This document shows, piece by piece, positions 11,701 through 20,140 of a stretch of 64,000 nt of DNA (positions within the stretch are counted from its first letter, which is position 1; the number at the start of each line of letters is the position of its first letter). Origin of the DNA: Euclidia mi (Eukaryota > Arthropoda > Insecta > Lepidoptera > Erebidae); NCBI GenBank assembly GCA_944739405.2, contig OX123187.2:38420394-38484393 (forward strand), read 5' to 3'. The position numbers and the translations under genes were made by a program. A model generated the notes under the pieces. It saw only the letters and a program-made list of their open reading frames with translations. It did not search any database and was not told the DNA's origin.

Positions 11701-14700
11701 TGGGAAAAGGGATAGGATGAGGAGTGGGATGAGGGATGTTTAGTTGTTTAATTCACGCCGAAACGTCGGAACAAATACTTCATAAATGTTAGTACCCGCT
11801 TTTGGCACTGCAATAAACCAAGGTATTCATATTTACTGAGTTTCATCGAGCTCAAATTTGGGTAAAATTCACCAATTAATAACAATTACTTCCGATTAAA
11901 TATCTTGGCAAGTAAGTTCATACAAATTTCGTGTTGATATGGCGAACCTGAGGTTTATTCTATAAAATTGATCTGTTTTATTATACAGATCAATTTTGAA
12001 ATAAACGTTTCATGCGTATGTAATATTCCTAGAAATCATTTCAAAAAGAAAATAGAAAGCATATGATAATATTGCACAAATAAATGGTACCTCATCCTTA
12101 ATTTTCTTGTTCATCACGTCGACTTCAAGCAATAGTGTGGACACCTCTCCAATTTGATCTCTTAGTCCTCCCAGCTCTGCTCGCAAGGCTCGTTCGGCCT
12201 CGTGCATCAGCACTCGCGCAGATTCTGTCTCATTGTCCATCGTGAGCAACTTACGCCGCGCTTGCTCTTCCTTAAACTTTAAATACAAATATTTTATCGC
12301 CTCAAGTGTTTTAATGAGCTGTTAGATAGTTATGATTACGATTTAAAGTAATTAAAACATTTGTAATGTTACGATAATTATATAAAATACTTACAGATAA
12401 GACATCGGACAGTTACTACTACACTACAATTTTATACGAATATTATATTATTTAGAGTATACTTGTAGGTCTCTCTCGAGTTGCACTGCTTTGCACTGCT
12501 GCTCAGCTAGACTAGCCTCGCCTTTAGCAGCTTCTTCACTTAACTTCAGACGTTTACATGCGCGATCGCACACAGATTTTTCCGCCTCAGCCAATTTTGC
12601 TCGCTCAGATTCTGCCGAATCACCTACTTCCTTTAAATTCTGGGCCAATTTCGAACATTTATCCTTGTATTCATTCCTTTCTTGGATCATTTTGGCAATC
12701 TAAAATTAATAATTTAACATTACCGACACATTATTCAAACCTTTGGCAACAACGGTGTAAGATACAGACTTGTGCCGCCATGTCTTCTTCTTTTTCTTCA
12801 GCGAGTCTAAGTCTTCTTTGATAGCCAAGTTCAAGATCTACCCAAGCAGCTTCAGCGCGTTCCAAAAGTTCAACTCTTTCTGCTTCCCTTCGAGCTAACT
12901 GCTCCGCGCGCCTTCTTAATTCTTCTGTCTCCGCATCCATTGCTGCTAAATTCTTGGCACATTCAGTGTCCATACAGCATGCCTATAAAATCAATCATGT
13001 CAGTCTTTATTTTGATTTACCATTGTTATAGAATTAAGTATTTTAATAATCATAATACTTACAGCAGTTATTTTGCTTGACGTGCTTGGATTTTGACTTG
13101 GTCTTAGCTTGGGCATGGGCTTAGGCCTGGGCTTGGGGCATTCGCGACATTGGGGAGCAGTGTTATCTACTCTCATAATAATTTTTGGTTCTATTGGCAG
13201 TTTCACAACGGGTCCTTTAGAACATGAGCCAAAATAAACGGAATTGACGTCGTTCGAAAAATTGATATGGTGTTTATACTTCTGATTCATTGGATTAGAA
13301 GCAACTATAAAATTTGTCGGATGATTGTTGCAAGCCAAAGCATTATTTTGAGAAGCTCTCGCTTCTTCACTCTTCGTTGTTTCGATAAACCTACAATCAT
13401 TAAATGTTAGTATTAGTAAAATGATAGCCATATGCTTAGTGTAACAGAAACAATAAAAAAGTTACACAATATTGTATAAGGCACAATCTTAATATATAAA
13501 ATGCTTGCATTACTGACTGACTGACAGACACGCTACAGCCGAAGCTATTGAGCGCAGGTAGCTGGAATTTGGCATGTATGTTCCTTGGGGACCGTAGGGG
13601 TGCACTAAGAAGGGATTTCCCGAAATTCCCACGGGATCGGCCAAAACGGGTAAATTAAAAAAAAATGCAGGCGTAGCTGCTGGCGTCCTCTAGTATTGTA
13701 TAAGGTTTTAATACAGCAGACATTCAATAAAACATGTAAGATCACAGACGAAATCTCTCTATTAAGCTTTACGTGCCGGCTTCGTTGCGATCTTTCCTTG
13801 TGTGAATGACTCTCTAGTTTACTTGAGTGTAACCATCATAATAATATGGCGTACGAAATATGACTTTAGCCACAAAGGACAATGTAAAAAAACACCAGCC
13901 CCGGCGCAAATGAAAAGTATCTCAAATTATCAGTATAAAAAACAGATTATCAGTGAGATTATTAGTGTAAACCTCGCAATCAATCGTATGTAGCAAATAT
14001 AAAAAAATAAATCTACCAAAAAAACAAACAGCAATTGTCACCATTTAGCCATCATTTCTGATGATGCCACCTATTACCATTATATACTCATACCATTTTA
14101 TTATTCACTAGGTGACCCAGCGGACGTCGTAACGCCATACTATTTTTTTTATATTTGTTTTTTTTTCTTATATACTCGTACCTTCCCCCGACAATAACGA
14201 ACACATAAAAGAAAGATTTATCCAAATTGGTGCAGTCCTTTGGAAGTTATGCGCGTACAAACATTACTCTAAAGCTATATTACCAAGTTCAATAAGTTTA
14301 AAAACTTGAACGGCTAATAAAAAATTGGTCGAGTGCGAGTGTCGGACTCGTGTGCGAAGGGTTCCGTACATCTATAAAAAATCACGTGTGTTGTATGAAT
14401 ACTTAAATATTTTTTAAGTTTCTATCCGTTTACTAAGATCGAGTAAACAATGCTTAAACATTTGTTGTATTGGAGCCCCTCTTTAAAATTTACTTTATTT
14501 TTATTTAATTATTTATTTTGAAAAATAATATACAACAATATATTATATGAAAATTTTAAGCGTCTACCTATTACCGTTAGTAATATTGAGCAAAAAAATA
14601 CGAAAAAAGACATGTTTATTGTATGTATATTATACTTTATATTTTCATTTTTTATATTTTTAGTTGTTAAAGCGGCAACGGAAATACACAATTTGTGAAA

Positions 14701-15917
14701 AGTTCAGCTTTCTAGCTATAACGGTTTATGAGATACTGCCTGGTGACAGACAGTCAGACAGAGAGACAGCGGAGGCTTAGCAATAGGGTACCTTTGGTAC
14801 GGAATAGGTAAGGTACGGAACCCTACAAATGAGTAAAAGACAAATAGGACCACAGTATGCTGTCGCTTTTCTACCAAAACTGATACCTCTAATTTTGAAA
14901 TGTTAAATGAATATATTATTATATTTGTCTCAACTAACTGGGGAAAGGTGCCGTTTTATTGCACGGTTAACTCTTTTACTGAAAAACGCCACACAAGCAT
15001 TCACATAGTTTAGCTTATATCAGTAAAAATATAAGATATTAATGATAAATAATTAAGTATATGAAAACTTAAATTTCCATTAAAACCAACCTAGCCCACT
15101 ACTGTAATTACATACATACATACATACATAACGTCACGCCTTTTATCCCCGAAGGGGTAGGCAGAGGTGTATTTCTACACCCACTTTTCGCCAGATATAC
15201 TTTAGTCCCACGTAATAAGGGGCGAGCCTATTGCCGTACCGGGCACATTTCCAGACTCCGTGCTACTACTGAGAATTTCGTGACAGGAAAACCCAATAGC
15301 ACTGCCCGACCCAGGAATCGAACCCGGGACCTCCCGATCCCACGCGCACATTTATGCCGCGAGACAAACAAGGCAGTCGTATAGGGTTGATGTCGAGTTT
15401 TCCGTCTCTACGCAAAGATGGTATTTGCATCGTGTTATCCCTTAGTCGCCTCTTACGACACCCACGGGAAGATAGGGGGTGGTGACACTTGTATTCTATG
15501 CCGTCAACCACACGGCAAAACTACTGTTATTATTAAGCAAATTGTACTAATAGATCTTTCTTATTATTATTTCTTACTGTACGAGGCTCTCCACGTCATT
15601 ATGTCCGAGCTGCTGCCAGGCGAGCAGGGCGCACACAAGGTGCTCTTCTTCCTCCGGGTACTGAGACATCGTCACATGGCCGAGCTGCGCGTCGCGCTCC
15701 AGCCTTTCCTGCGCAGCTCTTAGATTATACTGTAAACCAATACCATTACAACAGCTTATACTCGTATTACCACCAAACCTTACACACTAGCGATCTCATA
15801 CTGCACCTCCAAATCCATCGTCGGATTTTTTTCTAGCGCTTTTGTAATGTTCCATAATATGAGATTATTCATTGACGTTGGTTTCTGACGAGTTTTCACT
15901 GCGTTCAACCGTGACAT
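2366..15917 (-). CDS. Multi-exon coiled-coil / CxC-rich protein, uncharacterised
   Basis: Gene model assembled by hand on the minus strand. Exons: 15917-15784, 15718-15578, 13390-13063, 12982-12770, 12699-12463, 12276-12091, 11186-10944, 10256-10002, 9488-9254, 8909-8770, 7794-7726, 5728-2366. Most junctions have good GT/AG sites and compatible phases, and the lengths sum to 5544 nt, an exact multiple of three. The predicted product is about 1847 residues. The N-terminal part has LILWNITKALEKNP and an acidic SQYPEEEEH stretch. Then comes a Pro/Lys-rich stretch (PKPRPKPMPKLRP), long coiled coil (exons 5-8), then Cys-x-Cys motifs (CKCKL, CKCTS, CSCSS, CACNK) that recur throughout the huge last exon. 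No enzyme domain, signal peptide or membrane segment is seen. A structural role (cytoskeletal, centrosomal or sperm) is only a guess. Least certain are the acceptor of exon 2 of the model and the donor of exon 4 (GTCTGT). Confidence 0.8.
2781..2810. repeat. 13-bp perfect hairpin inside coding sequence
   Basis: 2781-2793 pairs exactly with 2798-2810, loop GTCT. Falls within the terminal exon (residues reading QFHRRETEPN on the minus strand) without breaking the frame. Confidence 0.9.
6008..6258. mobile_element. Helitron-like short repeat, rearranged
   Basis: The first half (GATCCCATGGGAATTTCGGG, then GTCAGTCAGTAGG) reads as the minus-strand orientation of the family seen intact at 13487-13696. 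The second half (GTGCGGGCGTAG to CCTCTAGT) reads in plus orientation, so this copy is internally inverted or two copies are fused. It ends in CTCTAGT, the typical 3' terminus of this group. Confidence 0.55.
6485..6825 (-). mobile_element. tRNA-derived SINE (ATG-tail family), degraded
   Basis: Matches in order the blocks of the better copies at 54598-54966 and 58437-58815: CCACAGAGCGACTG, CCGCAACCC, ACGGCTTAACGTGCTCTCCG, then an inverted tRNA-like head with box-B-like GATTCGATCC and CATGGCAGTCTG. Many substitutions mark it as older than the other copies. Confidence 0.7.
7459..7540. repeat. Perfect 36-bp inverted repeat with 10-nt loop
   Basis: Arm 7459-7494 is the exact reverse complement of 7505-7540, with loop TGGACAGCCG. 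No terminal motifs or target duplication are seen, so it looks like a snap-back duplication rather than a transposon. Confidence 0.95.
7726..7794 (-). CDS. Exon 11 of the coiled-coil gene
   Basis: A 69-nt exon with strong acceptor (TTTTTTGGCAG) and donor (GTGAGT). It encodes a charged helical piece beginning EFIKREDLKLMEENITR and ending KKAA. It is phase 0 on both sides, joining the preceding exon (ending ENLRK) and the terminal exon (starting VPEHENT). Confidence 0.8.
8108..8215 (+). mobile_element. RTE-type LINE 3' tail fragment
   Basis: GTGGGTGGCCTATGTTC and AGGCCTTTGG-like words followed by an ATGATGATGA tail look like the 3' end of an RTE LINE. There is no coding sequence. Confidence 0.5.
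8487..8663 (-). mobile_element. Helitron-like short element
   Basis: On the minus strand it starts with a TCTAATATATAAAATTC-type 5' end, contains AAACGGCTTGACCGATTTTG and ends at GCCGGGTCAGCTAGT. These are the hallmark ends of a very common lepidopteran Helitron-like family (family knowledge). Plus-strand boundaries are CTAGCTGACCCGGC and ATATATTAGATA. It lies in an intron. Confidence 0.75.
8770..8909 (-). CDS. Exon 10 of the coiled-coil gene
   Basis: A 140-nt exon. The acceptor follows TATAGCTGCAG and the donor is GTAAACC. It encodes a stretch with CCLDLCSPF and then a helical tail (QLRLQIENLRK). It enters in phase 1, completing a Val or Gly codon from the exon ending at 9254, and leaves in phase 0. 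Confidence 0.8.
9254..9488 (-). CDS. Exon 9 of the coiled-coil gene
   Basis: A 235-nt exon with acceptor TTCTATTATCAG and consensus donor GTAAGT. It encodes WTGTSCADEL and then a highly charged coiled coil (EKRALERRAQKLAEELAEQL), followed by GPPPCACNKNPRK with a CxC motif. Enters phase 0, leaves phase 1. Confidence 0.85.
10002..10256 (-). CDS. Exon 8 of the coiled-coil gene
   Basis: A 255-nt exon, acceptor GTTATAACAG, donor GTAATG. It encodes DACSCSSLRSRLISSLLADL, continues through an LGGVGLQMPCQML stretch and ends IATAIEKYHAK. This globular-looking segment sits between coiled-coil exons. Phase 0 on both sides. Confidence 0.82.
10655..10835 (+). mobile_element. SINE, GGTTCCCACCAAGAG family
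   Basis: Shares the ordered blocks GGGTTCCCACCAAGA, CAAGTGGTGCACCTGCCGAT, CGCCACCTATTA and CCTACCCCTTCGGGGAAACA with copies at 22612-22825 (minus) and 47371-47606 (plus). It ends in GTGAGTCTATGTATGTAT. It lies in an intron, so ORFs reading through it are not genes. Confidence 0.8.
10944..11186 (-). CDS. Exon 7 of the coiled-coil gene
   Basis: A 243-nt exon with acceptor CTTACTTGCAG and consensus donor GTAAGT. It encodes a heptad-like coiled coil (LDELRQEKADIIEDLEGCKL and DELYKKRKQLDELKEKVM), followed by CKCKLPVDVG and CKCTSEDKFS. Phase 0 on both sides. Confidence 0.85.
11585..11770 (+). mobile_element. Dispersed lepidopteran repeat (GGCAAACGAGCAGACGG type)
   Basis: GGCAAACGAGCAGACGGATC, then GGTAAGCAATTACCGCCGCC and CATGGACAC. 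These words recur across lepidopteran genomes in my memory, but there is no second copy in this window to define ends. Intronic. Confidence 0.5.
11964..11997. repeat. 12-bp perfect hairpin, 10-nt loop
   Basis: 11964-11975 is the exact reverse complement of 11986-11997. Intronic. Confidence 0.85.
12091..12276 (-). CDS. Exon 6 of the coiled-coil gene
   Basis: A 186-nt exon, acceptor TGTATTTAAAG, donor GTACCA. It encodes FKEEQARRKLLTMDNETESA, then ALRAELGGLRDQIGEVSTLL, ending KKIKDE. This is a classic coiled coil. Phase 0 on both sides. Confidence 0.82.
12463..12699 (-). CDS. Exon 5 of the coiled-coil gene
   Basis: A 237-nt exon, acceptor TTAATTTTAG, donor GTATAC. It encodes IAKMIQERNEYKDKCSKLAQ and a charged helix ending AVQLERDLQ. 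Phase 0 on both sides. Confidence 0.82.
12770..12982 (-). CDS. Exon 4 of the coiled-coil gene (3' edge uncertain)
   Basis: Starts after acceptor TTTTATAG and reads ACCMDTECAKNLAAMDAETE, then an Arg/Glu-rich coiled coil (RRRAEQLARREAERVELLER). Two donors are possible. GTCTGT after MAAQ (exon end 12770) is weak but keeps phase 0 with the next exon. GTTTGA at 12740 would break the frame. I chose the first because it makes the whole model a multiple of three. Confidence 0.7.
13063..13390 (-). CDS. Exon 3 of the coiled-coil gene
   Basis: A 328-nt exon, acceptor ATGATTGTAG, consensus donor GTAAGT. The first base completes a Gln codon split by the upstream exon (phase 2 to phase 2). It encodes FIETTKSEEARASQNNALAC, a low-complexity middle, then CRECPKPRPKPMPKLRP and SKITA. 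The Pro-Lys repeat is probably an unstructured linker. Confidence 0.82.
13487..13696 (+). mobile_element. Helitron-like short element
   Basis: Runs from TCTTAATATATAAAATGC through ACTGACTGACTGACAGACAC, TTGGCATGTATGTTCCTTGG and GATTTCCCGAAATTCCCAC to GGCGTCCTCTAGT. The same order occurs at 29930-30165 (plus) and 51655-51893 (minus). The TC 5' end and CTAGT 3' end fit Helitron-type termini. Intronic. Confidence 0.75.
14316..14828 (+). mobile_element. Dispersed repeat, GGTCGAGTGCGAGT family
   Basis: Begins near GGTCGAGTGCGAGTGTCGG and AGGGTTCCGTACA. It ends with TATAACGGTTTATGAGATA, CTGGTGACAGACAG, a TTAGCAATAGGGTACC block and ACGGAACCCT. An inverted copy with the same block order lies at about 20141-20640. 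Class is uncertain (old non-autonomous DNA or Helitron-like element). No coding capacity. Confidence 0.65.
15112..15517 (-). mobile_element. Long tRNA-related SINE, about 400 bp
   Basis: On the minus strand: GCCGTGTGGTTGACGGCAT, CACCCACGGG-type block, TCTCGCGGCATAAATGTGCG, box-B-like GGTTCGATTCCTGGGTCGGG, CGGTACGGCAATAGGCTCG, CTACCCCTTCGGGGATAAAA and a (TATG)n tail. Almost identical in layout to 41802-42214, and longer at the 5' end than the short copies at 17515, 32867 and 48706. Intronic. Confidence 0.85.
15578..15718 (-). CDS. Exon 2 of the coiled-coil gene
   Basis: Encodes AAQERLERDAQLGHVTMSQ, an acidic PEEEEH run and LLAWQQLGHNDVESLVQ. The donor GTAAGA splits the last Gln codon, which the exon at 13390 completes. 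The acceptor is ambiguous. CTAAG at 15719 keeps phase with the upstream donor GTAAGG. The stronger TTTACAG at 15730 would add 11 nt (YNLR start) and require the upstream exon to use GTGTAAG. Both keep the same downstream frame. Confidence 0.75.
15784..15917 (-). CDS. Putative first coding exon of the coiled-coil gene
   Basis: Start chosen at 15917 (AAAATGTCACGG, a good insect initiation context). Encodes MSRLNAVKTRQKPTSMNN, then LILWNITKALEKNPTMDLEV and EIAS. The donor is GTAAGG at 15783. The second frame of the same exon also looks protein-like for 18 codons (see finding), so the true N-terminus may include the exon at 16031-16118. Confidence 0.68.
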
Positions 15918-16030
15918 TTTCTCATTATATATCTATATTTAGACCAAAGAATGTTAAGTATAAGTATCCAAATGTACTAATATTTATATTTATATATATT
16001 AATTATTTATAGTTCAACAGGTTTACTTAC

Positions 16031-16118
16031 CTTTTTCGCCGGTATAAGTGTAGTTGGTAGATAATTCTTCTGAATTGTCTCCATTGTATTTGTTTTCAAA
16101 ACTATAATTTGTAGACAT
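16031..16118 (-). CDS. Upstream ATG-containing exon, possible N-terminus
   Basis: ATG at 16118 opens 29 codons (MSTNYSFENKYNGDNSEELS, then TNYTYTGEK) ending exactly at a consensus donor GTAAGT, phase 1. The Ser/Asn/Glu composition suits an N-terminal tail. It does not splice in frame to the main frame of the next exon, but does join an alternative 18-codon frame there. It may be an upstream ORF, a 5' UTR exon, or evidence of a small sequence error or indel. Confidence 0.5.
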
Positions 16119-16730
16119 TTCAAAGATATTTGAACCAATCGAAAACACACTATTACGGGCTATAAAAATTTATAATTTAAATGCAAACTGCATTTAAATT
16201 TTTTGTGAAGGGTGTTTATATTGGAAAGTCATCATAAATTTTACTCTGAGTCTGCTTGAAAATTCATTGACAATGACAATTTACACACCAACTTCTTTAC
16301 TCTTCTTTTTCAACCAATTACATAATTATGACAATCATAAAATTATTATTATAAAACTCTTTTCAGTGACGAAACTCAGGTACACTGTAACACGTTTGGT
16401 AACACCCACAGGTATTAACACTATTTTTTGCATAGTAGTTCAAAAGTTTTATTTATTTATAAAATAAAGCTTTATGCACAAGTGGTACAAATAAATGCAC
16501 CGAGTTGGACTTAATGCCACAGACATTACTGATAGTCAACCTTTGCGTGATGTAGAAAAACATGTAACAGGGGCTACAAATAAATTTAAAGTGAATTCAA
16601 CAGCACATTAATAAAATTTACAATGTACGCATATCATATTGCATCTAAGTGCATAGATTGTAAAGTTCATTCAACTGATGAAAATAGTAAACGATAGTGA
16701 TAAAAGTATTTAAAATGACATAACACAGAA
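16119..16730. other. Gene-free stretch upstream of the coiled-coil gene
   Basis: Probably contains the promoter of the minus-strand gene. There is a TATAAATT-like sequence near 16165-16175 (minus strand). A 12-bp perfect palindrome (16174-16185 with 16189-16200, loop AAC) lies about 60-80 bp upstream of the ATG at 16118. No other gene is supported. Confidence 0.4.
16174..16200. repeat. 12-bp perfect palindrome near gene start
   Basis: 16174-16185 pairs with 16189-16200, loop AAC; AT-rich (ATTTAAATGCA). Located upstream of the ATG exon at 16118 on the minus strand, so it could be a regulatory site or just another snap-back repeat. Confidence 0.8.
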
Positions 16731-16734
16731 AAAA

Positions 16735-17010
16735 ATTGGTTGCCTGTAAAGTCGGTATACGGGGGAAAGTTTTACGTGACAACGACTTTGAGTGGTAAAA
16801 TAATTTTAATGTGAATATTCATTCGTATAGTAGGAAGAAGGATGAAAGACGCGTGCCTTTCACTTTTTATGTCTGTCTCTCTCGCTCTTAGGCGGGACGC
16901 GTGCCTCTCACTCGCTCTCATTGTGAGCGCATAACGTGAGCGGAGCGTAACGCAGTTTCTTGAAGTGTCACCCGGCAAACCAATTTATAAGACGTTGTCA
17001 CGTCAAAACA
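16735..17010. mobile_element. Repeat with inverted ends (ACGTGACAACG)
   Basis: ATTGGTTGCCTGTAAAGTCG near 16735 and CCGGCAAACCAAT near 16971 are inverted, as are ACGTGACAACGAC (16773) and GACGTTGTCACGT (16991). The middle is a GCGCGTGCC/CTCTCACTCGCTC-rich stretch. Looks like a MITE or foldback relic; ends not exactly defined. Confidence 0.45.
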
Positions 17011-17514
17011 TGATAAATGATGCTAAGACGAGTGCACATGGCTTACCCCGTGAATAACATATCAGATCTTATGTAGAGCCAAGCTTCTGAACATGCACGC
17101 CCTAACTCTACCAACCCTAACTTCACAAACTCTACATCTCAGACAAAATGTATGGCTTCGCAATTTCTCTACCGTCGCGAAGGCGAAACAAACACATTTT
17201 CTTTATGCGAATATTTCGTTTCTGAAGTAACTGTAAGCAAGGGATAATTTAAGGAACGAAGGTCGGTTTTACATAGATATTGAAACTAAGGAAATCCAGT
17301 ATTTTTCATATTTAATACCACTATTTTTATTTAAATTTACGTGCTTAGTTTAAAAGATAAATTTAGTTATTGATAATTGCCAGTTGTCTGTTATTTTAAT
17401 AAAATAAGTTAAATAATTAAAAATTGTATGCCTCGGATACAGTTTGAAAATAACGTGACCTGGTACTAAAACCATAGAAGAAATTCCTTTTAATTGGATT
17501 ATATTTATGTGTGG

Positions 17515-17722
17515 GATTGGGAGGTCTCGGGTTCGATTCCCGGGTCGGGCAAAGTGTTATTGGGTTTTTTCGTCAGGAAATTCTCAGTAACAGCTCGGAG
17601 TCTGGTAATGTAAAACAATAGGCTCGCTCCCTATTACGTGGCCCCTAACAATTCATGGCAAAATGTGGGTGTAATATTACACCTCTGTCTACCCCTTCGG
17701 GGATACAGGCGTGAGTCTATAA
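17515..17722 (+). mobile_element. tRNA-derived SINE, 5'-truncated
   Basis: Starts inside the tRNA-like head (GGGAGGTCTCGGGTTCGATT box B), then GTTATTGGGTTTTTTCG, AACAGCTCGGAGTCTGG, CCTATTACGTGG, CTACCCCTTCGGGGATACAG and GCGTGAGTCTATAA. Same family as 32867-33087 and 48706-48963. Confidence 0.85.
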
Positions 17723-18241
17723 GAAAAATATAATAATATACTCTTTTGTCTCAGTGTTACTGTGAAGCAAACTAAAAGCGCGTCTAGCAGTAGACGGAAA
17801 AAGTGTAAAGGTGTTTATCATTCCTTGCCTTTAAATAGTATCATCGTCGTGAATGTTGCCTTTAAATCAAAACCAGTTTCGTTACAAACTTGCACATATT
17901 ATTCTCATATAGATCTACATATTTGACGATATGTTACGTCACCGCACGTGTTCTGAACAAAATAACTAGTTTTTATTTTGTTGAACGAATTAATGTATTT
18001 TGCATAAAACGTGAAATATAAAAAGAGAATACCAGTTTATGCTAAATAAACAAGAAATTCCGACCAACAAGTTATTATAACCATAAAGCGTGTGATTTTA
18101 TCATTTTTGTTTCCCATGGTAAAAGCCCGTACATATTAAGTATGAGGTTAAATAACACAGTTTTGTCAGTCTACCATAAGAAAAGTACTTTATCTAAGTT
18201 ACTAGCAGTCGACTGCGGCTTCACGTTTTGACCTCTATTAT

Positions 18242-19075
18242 ACCTCTTTAGAGGTAGCGATAGCCTAGTGGAGATTACCAACAGACTGCCATGCAAAGAG
18301 TATCGGGTTCGAATCCACGGCGCGCACCAATGACTTTTCGGAGTTATGTGCGTATTGAATTGTTAATTATCGCTCATCCCGTCAGCGTTGCCAACTCTAC
18401 GTCCTTTTACGTAGATCTACGTATTTCGGACCCTTTGCGCGAACCTACGTACTTCATGCCCAGAATCTACGTATTTTGCAACAAATAACCAAATTAGCAA
18501 AATAACCACATTTTACTAAGAAGGAAGCATTATTACACACAAACCACACGTAAAAATGGGCCTACATAATATTTCGGTTCATGTTTATTCCTACCGAATT
18601 AGTTTAATATTGGTTAAACAAGTACAAACTAAAAACATTTTGACCTATTTAAGTCAATAATATTTGCTTACATAATCGGATCCATGTTGGAAATACTCGT
18701 TTTACTCATGTTCACTCTCTTTATCTTAGATATAATTAAAAGTACGTAGATCTACGTACTTTTTAACTCTGATCTACGTATTTTTGAAAATCAGAGTTGG
18801 CAACACTGCATCCCGTGCCCCGGAGAGCACATTAAGCCGTCGGTCCCGGTTGTCATGAAGGTCTTTGACATTCGTTATAAGGCGTCAGTACCTTCTAAAT
18901 AAACTGACACTAGTCTAAGCCATGGAATATTGCTATCCCTTCGGGTTGCGGAGGTCAAACAGGCAGTCGCTCTGTGGAAAAGCTAATATTCAGCCAAATC
19001 CGGTTAGACTAGTAAGCGGACCCCAGGTTGAAACTGGGATAACGCTAGGAGGATGAGGATGATGATGAGAGGTAG
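18242..19075 (+). mobile_element. tRNA-derived SINE (ATG-tail family) split by a MITE
   Basis: The tRNA-like head has box A (TAGCGATAGCCTAGTGG) and box B (GGGTTCGAATCC). It is followed by ACTTTTCGGAGTTATGTGCG, then after the inserted MITE GCCCCGGAGAGCACATTAAG, AACTGACACTAGTCTAAGCC, CTCTGTGGAAAAGC and ACTGGGATAACGC, ending in a GATGAGGATGATGATGAG tail. Subtracting the MITE and its target duplication leaves about 400 bp. This is the most complete plus-strand copy. Confidence 0.88.
18383..18808. mobile_element. hAT-type MITE, 426 bp, with 8-bp TSD
   Basis: 16-bp terminal inverted repeats: CAGCGTTGCCAACTCT at the left and AGAGTTGGCAACACTG at the right (one mismatch). The element is flanked by the direct repeat CATCCCGT (18375-18382 and 18809-18816). 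8-bp TSD and CAG...CTG ends are hAT hallmarks (family knowledge). The interior is rich in TCTACGTA-type repeats and has no ORF. It interrupts the SINE at 18242-19075. Confidence 0.92.
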
Positions 19076-19317
19076 ATAAAGAACACCTTCATTAGTAGGT
19101 GCCTACGTTATTTATAAGGAACCCACCATGAATTTTATAATTCTAGCTTTAGTAGTTTACAGTCAACGGTGAAAAGTCAGACAGCACTAGTAATCTTATA
19201 AATATGATGATCACTATGAAAGCCATCATTTTAATAGTTAATAAACCATAACTGAACGAAATAAAGCACACAAAGTTTTTTTTAAATTGAAATATAACGG
19301 TCTTCAAAACATGACTG

Positions 19318-19905
19318 CTACGCAGAGGGTCTTGGACTTCCACCCTGTGGGATCTCCACCTTGTCGTGGTGGGGGGCTCAGTAACCATGGCTTGGACACC
19401 CGCGGTGAAGCTAAGAGATATCCAGGGAGTGGACGCTCCGCGTGGGCTTGGAGGGGGCCAGCGCAGGATGCGTCCATAGGTGCGGGTGCGGGGGACAGTT
19501 CTGCCTGTCCCTCGTAGTCGGGTGCGGTCGCGAGAGGAAAGGCGTGTCGGTGTTGCGTTGCCGCGCGCCCTATCTCCCGCGACCAAATGGGGGCGCACCA
19601 TTCGATGCGTTGCGGTGGGGCCGCAGAGGAAGAGGAGATGCGGTGTTGTCAGGTTGCCGTCTTCCCTATCCTCTGCGGCCGCTGGGTGTGTTGGCGGCAG
19701 AGCCCAACGCCTTCATCCGCCGCCAAGAACGTTGTGGCCTTCGGGCTATCCGCCGGGGTGCCAGGGTAGAATGCTAACGCGATCCTCTGACGCCCCAAAA
19801 TGGCGTGGAAGTATGAGCTGTAGTTTTAATGGGTATTACGGCCTTGCACTCCAGCCGTCGAGTCCCACATACCCCCGCTTTTCAGTTTGGGGGGGGGGGG
19901 GGGGG
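19318..19905. other. GC-rich block ending in a G-run
   Basis: About 600 bp of strikingly GC-rich DNA in AT-rich surroundings, ending in a 17-base G run (19889-19905). Open frames exist on both strands but carry no recognisable domain and look like consequences of GC content. It may be the 5' UTR of a non-LTR retrotransposon, or a CpG-rich satellite fragment. Confidence 0.4.
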
Positions 19906-20140
19906 GATGCGTTAATGCATTTCCACAGAGATAAAAAAGAGGGTCTTGGACTTATATCCACGGCTCTTAACAATGGCTATATGTGGCATACATACACGCA
20001 TACATACATAGACTGCGTCTATTTCACGAAGGAGTAGCAGAGACTACGGGACGCCATTGGCAACGATCCATTCTTCATTCACTCTCATCAAGTTTCTCAT
20101 GCATGGTCTTCTGTTTTGAGTAAGTGCTTCTGACATGTCC

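Noticed and set aside
15418..15723. Plus-strand 101-codon ORF
   Set aside because: Reads through a SINE and antisense to exon 2 of the coiled-coil gene.
19149..20037. ORFs of 60-185 codons in the GC-rich block
   Set aside because: Overlapping open frames on both strands as expected from high GC. No start context, splice sites or recognised domain.
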